A DNA stretch of 64,000 nucleotides from Apus apus. Taxonomy: Eukaryota > Chordata > Aves > Apodiformes > Apodidae. The stretch's first letter is position 1; every line of letters begins with the position of its first letter. A program made the position numbers and the translations under genes. The notes beneath the pieces are model-generated. The model did not search any database and was not told the origin of the DNA. It saw only the letters and a program-made list of their open reading frames with translations. Below, piece by piece: positions 15,201-29,200 of the stretch. Location: assembly GCF_020740795.1 (NCBI RefSeq), contig NC_067290.1, positions 18,175,001 through 18,239,000 on the forward strand, read 5' to 3'.

Positions 15201-18200
15201 TGTAAAAAGGGGTGTTTTTAATTACCTTCTCAACATTCAGTTCTTTTAACAAGACACTGTTAGATCAAATTCAACATCAGTATAGTTGGAGTTTGCAGTT
15301 TCATGTAAAATTAAATAAAGATGATCACAGCTTCTGTTCATTCATGGAGAGATTGTAAGACATAATAGAAAAAAATACTTAAAATGTGAAGAGGATTATT
15401 TTTTAATGTAAAGAGGTGCATTTGATGAGCACAGTTCTGCATGTGTGATGAGGGGAAAACTGATTTGTGATGAACTGTAACTTACAACACTGATTCAGTG
15501 TCTGGTCTTACTCAGTTCTTACAGGGAAACATGAGCTGCCAGCATAAGTATGTGGTATGAATGCTGGATACACATGTTCAGTAGAAATTAGACTTGTACT
15601 TTTCTACCAACTGGGTGTCATAGTGCAGGAGAAGCTCTCCCTGAAAGAGCTTAGTTATAAAGTCATATCACTTAGCACCAGGCTGTGAAGAAAACATTTG
15701 GCAAGATCAGTGCTAGGTCATCCTTTGGTTTAGCTACGTGTGATTAGATGTATCTGCAAAGTAACAATTACATGTAAGAAGGAAAGAGAAGTTGTAAAAA
15801 GGAGTGAAAAAGGCAAAGGCATGACTGTATCATTTTGACTGTTACCATTGCACAACTCATCTGAGCTTGAAGTTGGTTTCACAGGCATCTTTGAGCTATC
15901 ACTAGGACAAATCCACATGCCAACAAGGCAGTTTTGTTGATCAAACTTTAACACTTTGCAGAGTTTGCTAGTGGCTGGCGTTAAAATCCCGGTGGAGATT
16001 AATTATTAAGTATGTTCTTTTCCTAATTGGAGATTTAATGCTGCTTTGTGTGAGACAACACCTAGGTCTTTGGAGAATGGTATGATGCCAAGTGTCAGTT
16101 CTGTTAAGATCCATTACAAGATGAAGATTCATGCTGTGGTGCAAATGACACTTGAAGTCTCCTGCTACATATGTGCCTGTCTGTAGCTAAATATCCCTCT
16201 GGAGACTAGTAGTTCAGTTGCTACTCTCTTGATGCAGCTTGTTCCATCTGTCAGTGATACTTCAGCCCTTAAGTGACACATTTGAAATAATAAGGGCCTG
16301 GGTCTACTTTGATCCATTTAGAACTTGTCAGAACTCTCTGGCTTTGAAATTTAGGACCTACCTGAAAATAATAGTGGTTGGGCAGAAGAGTCTACCCTCT
16401 GCTAGGAGCCTCTGAGCACTAAACTTCTCAGTAAAATAGTGCTCTGAAGGCATCAGGGCTGTTAACAGCACATAAAGGAGTTTATATGTGGGTCTATATA
16501 TGGATTTGCCAAGATTTTGAATCTCAAGGAGAATTTAAAGCATCTGAATCTTTCATTATCTCAGCTTGGGTAAAATATGAAGGCTTTTATGTTGTGACAC
16601 AGTGCTATTTTATTATTATTTATTTTTCAGTAGACCTCAGGAAGCAGAGGAATTGCTTTCAAACAATCTAATTTATGGTCTAATATTTATATAGGACTGA
16701 TTCACAAGTAATTAGGTATCTGTGCTTGTATTGAATTTCCTTTTAAAAGAGCAATGACTTAAATCTAAAAAAAAAAATGCTGTGGAGTTTCATCCATTCC
16801 AAATTCTAAGTGTTTTTTTTTTAAGTAAACAATTGTTGAGGCTTTTCCCCTGCTTTTAAAATCATGAAGAAACTGATGTCTTTTTGGATACAGAAGAATA
16901 TGAACTCACTTTTTGATGTCCAGCTGCTACCATGCCCCACTGCAATGTGGATTTTCTCAACATTAAGTACTGTATTTGGTGCCTCTATGCGAAGCTGGAA
17001 TGTCTAGAAAAAAATAGTTTGGAGTTCCTTAAATCTTGCCCTGGGAATTTATTTAATTATTTAAGTTACAAAATCCACACACCTCTCTTGTGACTGCCTG
17101 GTACTTGAGAGATTTTCCTTAAAAATGTAAAATAAGAGTAACTAGGGCTTCTAAAGAAGCTATTGAAGAACAAGAGATGTAAGTTGAGGGGGGAATGAGG
17201 AGACAAAGTTTGTGTTGAAGAGATCTGTGAAATAAAATGTTAAATGACTTCTGGTACATTCAGAGTCATCCAGAAATGATGGTATTTGCTGTTGTACACA
17301 CTACACATTAAAGGAGAAAAACAGTAATGGGTCTTTCTTCCTTTGTCCTCCATGATTCCTTTTGCCTCGTCTCCCTCGTCTTTTTGTATCAGAGGAATGA
17401 AATATAGCCAAATGAGAGCAGTTTCTAAATTTATTATATTGTGCCTTCAGTCAACACCACTTTCCTGTGTTATTGCTGTATGTTGTTCAGCATTTACCCT
17501 TTGAATAGGTGAAAAGCAGCTGGATCATTTCTCATGTGTACTGAAAAGTACTTGGTAATATTGTGTTTTATGAATGAAAGGAGAAAACTTCATCCTTTTG
17601 AAACTGGAGGCAAAACCTGTTGTCTTGGTAGCCTATTCTTAAGTGCTTCTTTCTGATCTTCTTTAATAGTTTTTTCTTTTAGATGTTTTCAGGTTCCCTT
17701 TTTGGCCCTTTCTCTACCAAGAGGTACTTCCCAGGTCCACAATTGTTAGAATAAAGCAGCTGAAGAAATTTTTGTTACTGTACCATCTGCTCATACATAA
17801 CAGGAGAATTCAGTGCTTGCATAGGCAATCTAGAGTTAGCTATTTATTTCAGCTTTCATGTTACCTGGAAGGCAGCATATTTTGCTTCTATGTTCAAGAC
17901 AGTTTGTCTAGTTTGTTTCTGTTTATGGTCTATAAGCTATTCCGTTGGCAACTTTTCTGCTTTTTAGTTTTTTAAAACATACATATATTTTAAGTTACAG
18001 GTTCATCTATAGGTTTAATTTTTAATTTTCTTTTTTTTTCCTTTTCTATGAAAGCTTCCAGCAAAGTGACACTTGCTCTGAATTTCTTATTGAATTTTCA
18101 AACTGACAGGTTTTTAATCCTTTTGGAATGAGGATCTGCAGTCATTCATGTGATGGATGCTTCTCCAAAGCCACCTGCAAAGACTTAACCACTTTTCTAA

Positions 18201-21200
18201 CTCTTTATATGGAAAGTTGCAAATGAAGTGTAGCAGATTTTGGCAGGTTGTGTTTGACCCATTGCCCGGACGCTCCCTTCCCCCATGTTCCTGTGATGGA
18301 CACCAGTTCTGCCCCATAGTAACTGCTTTGCCAGTACACAAGCCTTCCCCTAGGCAGATGGGCAGGTGGCATCCTGACGTTCCCAAATACACTGCTGGCA
18401 GGGGGAAAGACTTAATGCATCAGGATGATCTGCCTGAGCTCCCCAGAGACAAAGAATGCCAATCTCATGGTGTCATGTCTGCAGAAAGATACTACTTCAA
18501 AAGCATTTGTGGTGCTTGAGACCTGACTGTTTTCAGCTTGTGCTATCAGAATTGATAGTTAAGTGTCATTTCTCCTGTAAGAATTATTGGAAGATTCTCC
18601 TGGTTGGTTTGAGATCATGCTTAGTTATATTACTGTGCTATTGCTTCATATTAGAGTACTAGAGGGTGGGTGAATTGCCCAAAGGGGTTTTTTTGGTTAA
18701 TGGTAGGGTGTTTTTTTGCTTATAGTATGAGGTAGGCACAATATTCTTTGATCAGCCTTATCTGACATGAATGAAATTGATGACTTAAATACTATTTTTG
18801 GGAGGGAAGAATGGAGACTTTCAGAAGGACAAGGATTTGTAGCCAAAATTACAAGGGTCCTTTACTAATGAAGTTCCAACTGTTTTTTCCAAGGTTCATA
18901 AATGCTGTGATTTGGATTCCTCTATGGAGAGATTCTGCTCAGTCTTCTTAGTTTTGAAAAGTGTTCAATGAATGGAATTACTTTTGGACAGGATTTTATA
19001 TCATCCAGGAGACTATCTGTGCTCTTAGTGGCAGTGAGTTAAAGTAGGGATGACTTAAATTTATTTGGGCTTTGATAAATTTAGCAGAATTAGGACAGTG
19101 TTGCGAGTAAGATTTCAGAATGTTAAATATGTGTCGAGATGACTTGGATAAGAAGCAACACCAAGGTCTGATTAATATTTAGATATTTTTCCAAACAGGA
19201 ATGAGTTTGAACTTGTGCACAAAAGTGAACTTGAAAAAAGTAACAGAATTTAAAAACTGAGTATGGTTGTTTCTGTTAAGAGCTACATAACTGTGGGGAA
19301 TTAGCTGGGAGCATTCAATATTGTCGTTGTTCTTTGACTAATGTTAATATTTATGTATTTTAGGATACTTTAATGTTGTTAACTTGTAACAAGGCCTTTT
19401 TTCGAGGGGGAGGGAACTATTTAACTATTTACCCTGTAGTTTGTATGGCACTCTGTAATCCCAATAAGGCATAATTGCTGTCCTAAAAATTCAGCTCCAT
19501 CTCAAGCACTGACTCTGAGTATAGCTAGATAAATCAACTAATAAACTGTTAGCTTTTAAGAATCATCTGAATAGGTTGCAGATTTGTGGAAACATCTTTT
19601 ACATTAAAAGCAAAACCAAAAACTACCTGCTTGCTACAAGCTGGAGTGAACTGATGAATGAAGAGTGTTTTTCTTCCCCCCTCCACCTCCCTTTTTAAAT
19701 TACACAATTAGTACACTTGGGTTGTGAATTACCAGAGCAAATAATATTCTGCATCCTGTTGGAGCTATAATAATGCAGAGCTTACCACAGAGTTCCCATA
19801 TGAATGATTCTAATGGTTTAGAAACCTATGGAGAATTTCACACGCCATTCTGGGCAATCATGTACCTGGCAAAAGTGACAATGGCAGCACTTGAGGTTCT
19901 GGAGCCTCTGCTGGGCTTTGGCAGCCTGTGCCTTAGGAGGTGCTGATGGGCCTGGTGGTTGGTTTTGTTATGAAAAAGCTGGAATGTGAAATTCCCTGCT
20001 ATTTTCAAAGCTACTAGGAGGCAAAGAACTTGGTGCTTTCACTTCTTTAAAGATTACAATGAATAGGAAAGTATTTTTTTTTCATCTGTAAACTTTGAGA
20101 GTTTAAAAGCCCCATTGCTATGGCTTCATTTTAGGTTTCTAGCGTTGAGATGGAAGAGTGATATCTAGAAGACAGGTCTTAATAGGCACTTGCCTAGCAA
20201 TTACAGCACTTGCATACTAAGTGAAAGACTCCCTGCTCCAATCATATTAATCTATGATTAATATTTAATAAGAGCTTTTAGAAAACAGCTGAGGAGGGAG
20301 AAACCCTGAAGTGTTTGAGTGGGACATAAGAGGATACTAATTTGCCTGGTGGTTAACAACTGAAATATTCTGTTAGTCTCCCTGGTCTAATGAAATTTTC
20401 TCACACATTTGGATGACTCTTGTGTCAGAAGTTTTATCCCATTTCTGAGAAGATGTGTACTATTGAAGTCATTAGGCTTGCAGTGGAAATGTCTCAGCCA
20501 AACTGGGCTTCTCTGGACAAAAAACCCAAACCATTTAAAAGAAAATTCATATCATAGGTGAGGAAGAGTATAAAAGAATAAAAAGTAGTGCAATAAATCA
20601 CACAATCCGAATTTTCATTCATAATTAAAAATACTTTTTCTAGATCTGTTTCACTTATTCTACAGAGCTGTTGATAATGTCTCTCCCTTTTCCCTGCACA
20701 AGCCTTTCCAGCACCTTCAACACTGTCAGCTGCACCCTGCTGGGTTTGTCAGCCTAAGGCAGCTGCCTAGTTCAGGTTTGCCCCTTTGTGCTGCAGGGAC
20801 ACTCATCACTTACTGTACAGATAAAAGTCTCAGAAACCTGAGGTCAGGTTAGTGTGTTAGTGTGTTATGGATTTCTGCACCTGATTGTGTCCCCTGAGCA
20901 TCTGTTGACTTCTACCTTGCACTTCATGCTGTGCTTCTCTGGGGTGTGCACGCTGGCTCTGATCTGCCCTTCCCACGCAGAGTTGAGCTCAAAGGAAACC
21001 CTGGATCAGAACAGAGCTGTGCACTAAAATAATGCAAAGAGAAATAACCTGGAGAAAACAGACTTGGGTACCTGTGCCGACTACAATCCTTGAAGTCTAC
21101 AGAGAAGCAGCATAACGCTTTGGGCAAGAAGGAACAAAAAACCCAAAACACCACAGCAATGTCCAGAGAGCCCTTACTTGTCCATTTTCCTGTTGCTGAC

Positions 21201-24200
21201 ACTGGCTGCCTTTGCTGCTCTTCTAGTGCTTCACATTCTCACTATCGGCCCGTTAATTGTTCCTGAAGATCAGATAAAGGTGAGAACAAAACATGGTGTT
21301 CAACTCTGGTTGGGGAGAATCCTTAATCGAACACTAACTGAAATGTGGTTCTTGGAAGCTAAGAGTCTGTTAAGGGGGTCTGTCAGGCAGGGTGGGGAGG
21401 CATTATACTAGTGATGGGTAAAAGCAGTCAGACAAAAGAACAAAAAAGAGGAAAGATGTGGAGATAAGGGTGAGACACTGTCATGTGTAGCAGGTTTATG
21501 GTAATGCTGCATCTACACTGTGTGGCACTTGCAGGCTTTGAGGGTCTGTTTATGCTACCCACAGTGCTGATGAATGCATGATTACACATAAAGGCCTTCT
21601 ATAGAAGTCTGAGATAACAGTTCTTGCTGCTATTATTAAATGCTGGGGAGAGCTCTACTCTGCAAGACGCTTGTTATTAGCGTGTTTTACTTCATTTGTT
21701 TATCAATTTTCTGTCCTGCAATTACTCTTGCAAATTGTAGCTTGGAATTTGGTAAAAGTATCTATTGCTATAAGCAATCTCTATACTGAGAGCCAGGGCA
21801 ATTATCACAGAAGCAACACACCAGCTTATGTGAACACTGGAAATTCATTTAGGATAGGGTCTGCACAATTTCCTTTCTGATCACTGTAGCAGAAATATAC
21901 AGAGACTTGGGTTTAAATAATTTCAGTAATGTATGGAGCTAAGATTTATTTAGTAAATATCCTCAGTCTTCAGGTATGAAGTCCAAATTCTTTATGCCCT
22001 TAGAAATGGGTGAAAGTGAATGCTGTAAAGTGCAATGTTTAGTTCAATAAATTTTTTTTAATCAGTCTTTGGAAGTTGCTTGAAAACATTTCTGTTGGGA
22101 TTAGGTCCTGGAGTTTGTGAGTCGTTTACTTTTACAGCCCCTTAAGTTATACTTTCATCTAGTATTTTATGTTTTTTTTCTTCTAACTCAAAAATAAACC
22201 CAGACAAAGATCTAAAGTTATTCTTGTAACTTAAAATATTAATTGTAACTAACTAGGCTTCTTAGATATAGTTTTATTTTCAGGGGAGCAAGGAAGGAAT
22301 TATGTTTTTAAAAGGCCTGTTAACTCTTTTTGAGTAAATAATTAGATTTTACCAAATTGCCATGGTTCTGAAGAGATGCCTCTTGCTGAACAAACAGCAG
22401 ACAGATCAGCAAAATTCAGCAGGGCTATTTAATGAGGGTGAAGATAATACAGATGCAAATCTAGTGAACAGTTGCTTTTTCACAGTTGGTAGGCTGTGTT
22501 GCAGGTGCATTTTCTTAATGAGGGTTAATTTGTCTCATATTTTAACCTGACAATACTTGGCATCGTTAGTATATAGTCTTACTTAAAGAGGTAAAATGAA
22601 GGGGTTTTGTATTTAAGATGAGGTATTTGATATCAAGTACTCTGTTAGTGCTGAATATTAACTGAAGTTATTCAGAACAGTCTATTTGATTTTTATGAGA
22701 GTAAAGCCATTTTGATTATTTCGACAAATTGGAGCAAGGTCAGATTCTGTTCTCTTCCTCGGACAAATCCTGAGAAACTGAAATAAAATTGAAAAGATTA
22801 CTGATCATCAAGATTTACTGAGGGAGAACCAGAAACATCAGAGGGCTTGAATACCACAATGCAATAAAATGGTCTTGTAGTCATGTTGCTGTTTAGCATG
22901 TTCTCTTTGAGGACATGAAACCGTGTTCTTCAGTTCAGAAGAGATCAGTTTGGTGCAGTGTCCCAACAACTTTTCCAGTTGAGCAAGGGGGAAGTTGTCA
23001 GTTCTTTAAATGGGTAGTTTCAAATTAAGGTCCTACAGCCCCTCCCAGAGGAAGAAGCTGTCAGACTAACCTGTGCTGCCTCAACGGGCCAAAGCAAGCT
23101 CACAGATTCCCACGTGGCACCCCTAGTTGCTCCTGGCTAATGAGATGCACTTGCAAGAAGAAATAAGACTGTCCTGCCAGGTAGCCTACTGCCCCACTAA
23201 AACCAGAAGGGTTTGCATCAGGATGAGCTAGTGGCCTAGTTTAGGATTAACAAGATCACCCTATAGTTTACTTTATAACTGCAAAGAAAAGAGCACACTG
23301 AGCACAGGCAAAATTAGAAGCTGGCTTTTCTGCAGTTGCTTATTAAGCATCATGTGTAAATTATCCATTGTTATCCTACTGTACTTCATAGCCTCTTAAA
23401 TCTCATATGTCTCTTGTATTGACTTGTTTTCATCCAATATGAGCTCTCATGAATGCAGGATGCTGAGGTACTGGGTCAGAAATCAATTCCATCCTTCTGA
23501 AATATTACCTCTATGCCAGTGACTTCTGCTTCAGGGAGTCTAGTTCAATATCCTATCTTACACTCATATAGATTACTTCTTTAGCTTTCTTATGTCTGGA
23601 ACCTGCAAAGAGATATTCCTACTATTGTAAATAACACACAAATAAAAAATCCATGTGTGAAAAGGTTCCTTGATATCCCTGGCAGTTGGCAAAGGAATTT
23701 AGAGCTTTTTCCCCTCACCTGAGATCTGATACTGGTGAATAAAGCTGGATGCACCACTGCTGTGATATTTGTACAGTAAGCCAATTACTTTAGTTTGGTC
23801 CTTAATAGGTATTTGTGGAAGAAAAAGCAGCACAACCTCTGGCACCTGAGTTGAGAGTCTTGGTGAGGAAGTAAAAAAAAAATAAAAATATATTAAACTG
23901 TTTCTTACACTTTAGATATAGCCTTTCTGGCTCAGTGAGTGGGTGGCCCAGGATGGGTGTGTGCCCACTGGCATTTTCCATGTTACTACCGTTGCATGGG
24001 TACAAAAGCTCTCTAAGGATTTCTGTGTTAAAAAGGTGCTTCTCTCATTCAATTACAAAATTGTCTTTAGAAGTAGGTTTTAATAAAGTAGCTATGTAAT
24101 AGAATAAAGTTAGATTAGAATAATGGGGATACTACTGAGTGATAGTTTCCATGTGGCTCCTGGTGAGGCACAGTGTAATAATAGGATAATACTGTGGGAA

Positions 24201-26203
24201 ATGGCAAAATGTGGTGGGTATTTGCCAAGGGTTGTATTTGTAATATAATTTTTTTTTTCTTAAAACCATGATTGAAAATGATGCCTCAGTTATATCAAGA
24301 GGCTGGTTTGAGCAGTGCTTGCAGCATTTATGTCTGCTTCTACAAATATATGTATTCTGTCAATCAGAATTAGTTAGCCTTACTTCAGGAATTGTACAAA
24401 GATGGTTCATGTGCTCCAGTCTAACCTAAGTCCTCAGTTGGGGACAAAGAGCCAAGAAGGTTTCTTAGCATACTCAGAGCTTATATGAAGACTAAGGGTA
24501 ATGGGAGTGTTGATGGTGGTTGCAGGGGTTAAGGCAGAGGAAGCAGTTTACTAAAGTAGGATTTTGAAAATGTGGGTCTCACAATGCCTCTGTTTTTCAG
24601 AGATTTGTTTCTATAGTTAGACTTCTCTCTCCTTACAGACTTGATTTCCACAGTGCTCCTATGGTCTGTGAACCCACGAGTTGATGTTTTAAAATTAAAC
24701 AGGGTGTGAGGATACTTGTTTTTAAACAAGAATTTCAATCAAGTTTATCTTAAAACCAGAATAAACCAAAACATCCATGCAACAGCCATGTTTGAATTAA
24801 GAATGATGAATTCTCATGGTTGTGACTGTAGCTCCGATGTGCAAGATTCCAATGGAGAGATGAATGTTGTCAGTCATTTGGGTGGGAGTGGGCTGTGGGA
24901 CTGGTGGAGACCATACAAGAAAGCAAAGAGTGGACTTGAGAGGCACAGGGTGGAGAGCAGCACTCTGCTGCTCCCCTCCAGCTTCAGCACTTTCTGGTGC
25001 TATTGCCCTGCTGCTCATGGCAGAGCTAGCTGACTTAGGCATTTCCATACCACTTTTCTTTGGGCTAGACATGCTCGATGTTTACATGAGGAATCAGCAG
25101 TTTTACAGAAGCTCATTTTGTAGACTCCCAAAGACTGTGATAGGTTAATTTATTTCTGTCTAGTCAGGAGAATGATATACACAAATCTCACTTCTGACTG
25201 AAACCAAATAAAAATCATTATTCCCTTACAACGTTTGGGATATTGACAGTAATTTCAAGAAGCATATCCATCAAAACAAGCGTGCAACTCTAAAATTGGA
25301 TTATGTTGAGGTCCTGCTCAGAATGGCACTGGTTTTCCAAATAAAATACAAATGCTATGCTTCTAGTCTTAAATAATTGGGTAATAAGTGGAGTGACTCA
25401 AGGTACTCTTTTACCTTGTTTTAGGAAAAGAGATTTGTTTCATAGCCCATTAGATACTTCTGGCCTTTAATTTGCAGATTTAGTGTCTCATTTCATAGCA
25501 TATCTATGTTCTTGAAATGTGTTCTTAATGTATTGTATTTTATGTGCATATATGTTGATGCTTCAGGTACTATATTTAACCTTAACATTTCAAGCAACAC
25601 ATTTTAAGCTAGATACTTGCTCTTTGATTATATTTCTGAACTTGCTGGTGAATAGTGATTTTTATTAGAAAGTTCTCTGAGCTTATTTGAAGTATGATTA
25701 ATAGCACATATTCCACACTAGACTGCCCTACTGCTTATAATCTATCTTATTTTGATTAAATGTGGAGTAAAAATGTCTCATTAAGCTAGGTTCTGTCTTT
25801 CTGAATTACAATCTGCTTAGCTGTTTTCTTTACCTCTTTATTTGTAGGAAGCTCAGATGTGGCTTAGTAAACAATGAGGATATTATCTGTAATCAGACAC
25901 TTGTCCATCCCATTATGACTGTTTGTTGTCAGTTTTTCATCCCTTATACAGCAAGGGTTGGCACTGCTGTGCAAAACCCAAACAAACAGACATGCTCTGA
26001 TGCTTTTGTTAACCCTCCTGGGAAAAGTGTGCCAGCTAGCTGAGCAATGTACTGAGCTCTGGAAATTTTCAGACATAAGGCCACAGATAAAATAATGCAC
26101 TTGGAACCTTTGGAAATAAAGGTTAACGTGGTTTGTGCTTTAGTGTTTACTTAAGTTGCTGTTATGGTCACGTATATGCAAATGGGTCATTGTCTATATT
26201 AGC

Positions 26204-26218
26204 TTTTTTTTTTTTTTT
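26204..26218. repeat. Poly-T run (T15)
   Basis: A simple homopolymer. No retroposed sequence was recognised on the far side when read on the minus strand. Confidence 0.9.
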
Positions 26219-29200
26219 AAGTATCTGCGAATGAAGATGCAGGGTGTGATTTCTACCAACAATAAAAATGGTTGGGTTAATAGAGGGTTTTATATACAAG
26301 CCTGGGGGTTTTGTTGCTGCAAGTAGAATGTTTCTGCAACATTTTGTTTCTAGTGCTGTTGTGGACCAAAACATTTGAGATACTTGGCAACTACTGTTCC
26401 TGTTTGTGCTGAGTACTATGGTTGATTGTTTAAAAAAATGATATTTAAAATCTAAATAACTGCTGTTTTTTGTACTGAAGGATGTTTGTTGTGATTCATG
26501 CCAGCTTGAAAATTTTTAGTAAGAGTTTGTTCCAAATGAGCACCATGACTAAAGCTAGTATATCAAGATGACTCCTCTTTTTCTATCTAGAAGTTTTCTC
26601 TGGCTGTAATTGGAATATATATTTTTACATGGTCTGGGATTTGTGGATACCTGTAATCCCTGTCAGTATTCCCACAGATGTCCACAGATTCTGTGCAGTG
26701 GGTCTGAAATGCTCTGTGTGTGCTGTATAGCTCCTGGGAGTGTATGTCTGTGTACGTAAACCCAAAGACAAATGCTGCAGCTCTGCTGGACAATTCTGCA
26801 GCAACCAAGCTGGTTACATTCAGCAAGTGACTGGTAAAAAGGAGTTAGAGGTTAAAATAGTTACCTGGCACATGAGACAGACATGCTCAAATCTTTGCTT
26901 CAAACTAGTAGTAAAAGATTTTGGTGGTATGAGGTTTTATTTAAAAAGGAACAACCAAAAGAACCATCAACAAACCAAAACGCAAACAGAAAAACAGACT
27001 TAACAAACTTTTCTCTTCATTCCTGTATGCAGAAACTGTCACTTGGCAAGAAAATAATTTCTTTTTCTAGTTTTAGGCAATCCTGCATTGCAATTTTCTT
27101 ATCTCAGACCCACCTGCATTTGTCCTGTCACTCAGACATAAACTATAAGCTTATTGAGAAGCAGACTGTCCTTTTACTCTCTGCTGGTCTGGCATTACAC
27201 ACAATGGGAGGTGGTATTTTGGTGGGAAATTCCTGACTAGCTCTTCTCAAGGTAGTGGTACAGTTTGTCTGAGTCTTGCTATTTTAATGTGGCTCTTGTT
27301 TGCTTTTTGAATGTCTACAAACCTCAGCTGTATTCTGGTTGATGCATTCTCTGGTACTCCATGCTCTTCAGAAGTCTAGTGCTTTAGTTTCATGCATTGC
27401 AAGAGGATAACTGTTCCATAGCTGTGCCTCATTGAATGCACAAGGTGCAACTAAGATTGTAAATCTCCTAGATGACAAAACATAAAATCTACATGGAAGG
27501 TCTAATCTATCCTATTCTGACCGATAAAAAAGAAGGGGCACTAGTGGGTAGTAAATTAAGATGTGGTATAAAAGTTTTACCTGGAGGTGCTAAATCATTT
27601 GACCATATCGGGCTCATAGGACTGTCTTTGCTAATAACTACAGTGTGGGTTATCTGCCATTGGGTTGGGAAAGCGTGCAGGGGAAGCTCAGCATTTGCCA
27701 AGCCTTTCCTGTGTAAATAATGGCTTTTGCAGATCCTCATGGATCGCTGCTGTCATCTTTGTGATCACACAGTTTTTCATTAGGATATTATCAAAGCGTT
27801 GGGCAGAGTGGCAGTGTTGTATGCCCTTAACAGCAAGGCAGTGCAGGAGATGAGTGAGCAAAGATACTTTCCTTGATTTGGGGAGGACAACGGTGTCTTT
27901 TGTTTAGTTTTCCTAAATCCACAAAATAAATCACTGTGTTGTGTAAATGAATAGTTTACTTACATCTGAGCTGTTGTGACAAAGGCTTTTCTGAACTCTC
28001 TGCTGGATGTCCCCTGATTAGTGTGTACATATGTATATAAATGTTTTTTTTAATCTTCTCTAACTGTGCTTGTAGAATTATCTTGATGTCTAGTAGGCTT
28101 ATTCCTCTACATTATAACTAGTGTCACAAGGAGAGTCTCTGAGCTCTTGTAATGTGTGCAAATGTACAGGTGCATGTACAGGCAACACATTGTTAACGGT
28201 TGCAAGCCTGATTCTCAGTAGTTTTTTTTAATTCTCTCTCTTCACTTCAAAATTGAATTGTAGCATTTGCCCTTGCAATTGTATTGAAATCCTAACTGCA
28301 ACAGACTGTTCCCTGCTGAGCACAGGCTGCACGGGTAGAAGTAAAGCAGGTGGTGAGCGTGCTGTGACTTGGAGGGTTTAGGCAAAGGATGGATTATGTA
28401 TTTCATTGAAATTTTAAGCTCTTCCTCCCGTCTCTTTCAGAAGCCCGAAAGATGAATCCTAAAGCTAAAATCTTAGTGTATAGCTGAAAAATCTCTACTT
28501 CAGCTTGGCAATATGTTTTTTTTTCTACCCTGCCCCAGGTATTTTACAAAGGGCTTAGTTAAAACCAGAAATTCAACTTCTAAGATTGTTAATGAGGAAA
28601 TCTGTTCTTTGTAAAACAAATGAGTGTGTACAGGGGATTGTTAGTTACATAAAGACCCAGTGTTTTGGGATGCAATTAGACTACTGCTATTGAGAAGGGG
28701 TAATCCAAACCTTCCTGAAAAATCTGATACAGAATGGCCAGTCCAGAATAAAAGAGCTCTTCTGCATGCTCTTACTTTGTGCCCTAAAGGAACTGCCCAG
28801 GTTAATGGGAGGCAAGACCCTTCTGAGTTCACCACTACTTGCAGTGTTAATTTAGGCCCTGATCATAACACAACTCACAGCACTAACTTAACTCTGCTCC
28901 TGCTGAAATCAAAAGGGGCTGGGGCTAGGCCAAAGCTAAGTGCCTTTTGGAAACTTCACTGCTAGACTCCTGGTGCCTCTACCCAACCTGTGAAAAGAGA
29001 AGCATTGTGCTGTATGAGAGGCAGGTTACTTGGAAATGGCTGAGTGGAGAGCATGCTACAGAGCAGCATTGCTGAGAAGAGATGGTAGATTCTTTTCAGT
29101 CATCGTAGCAGTCAAAATACTCCAGTTTTGGTGTGCATTGAAGTTTTCAAGGTACTTTTTGCAGATTTTTTTAATTGAGTGGAAGCAGGGAAGCAAGTAT

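Noticed and set aside
18114..18519. Plus (120 codons) and minus (92 codons) frames facing each other in the desert
   Set aside because: Both strands are open over the same locally GC-richer patch. There is no domain, signal or splice structure that I recognise.
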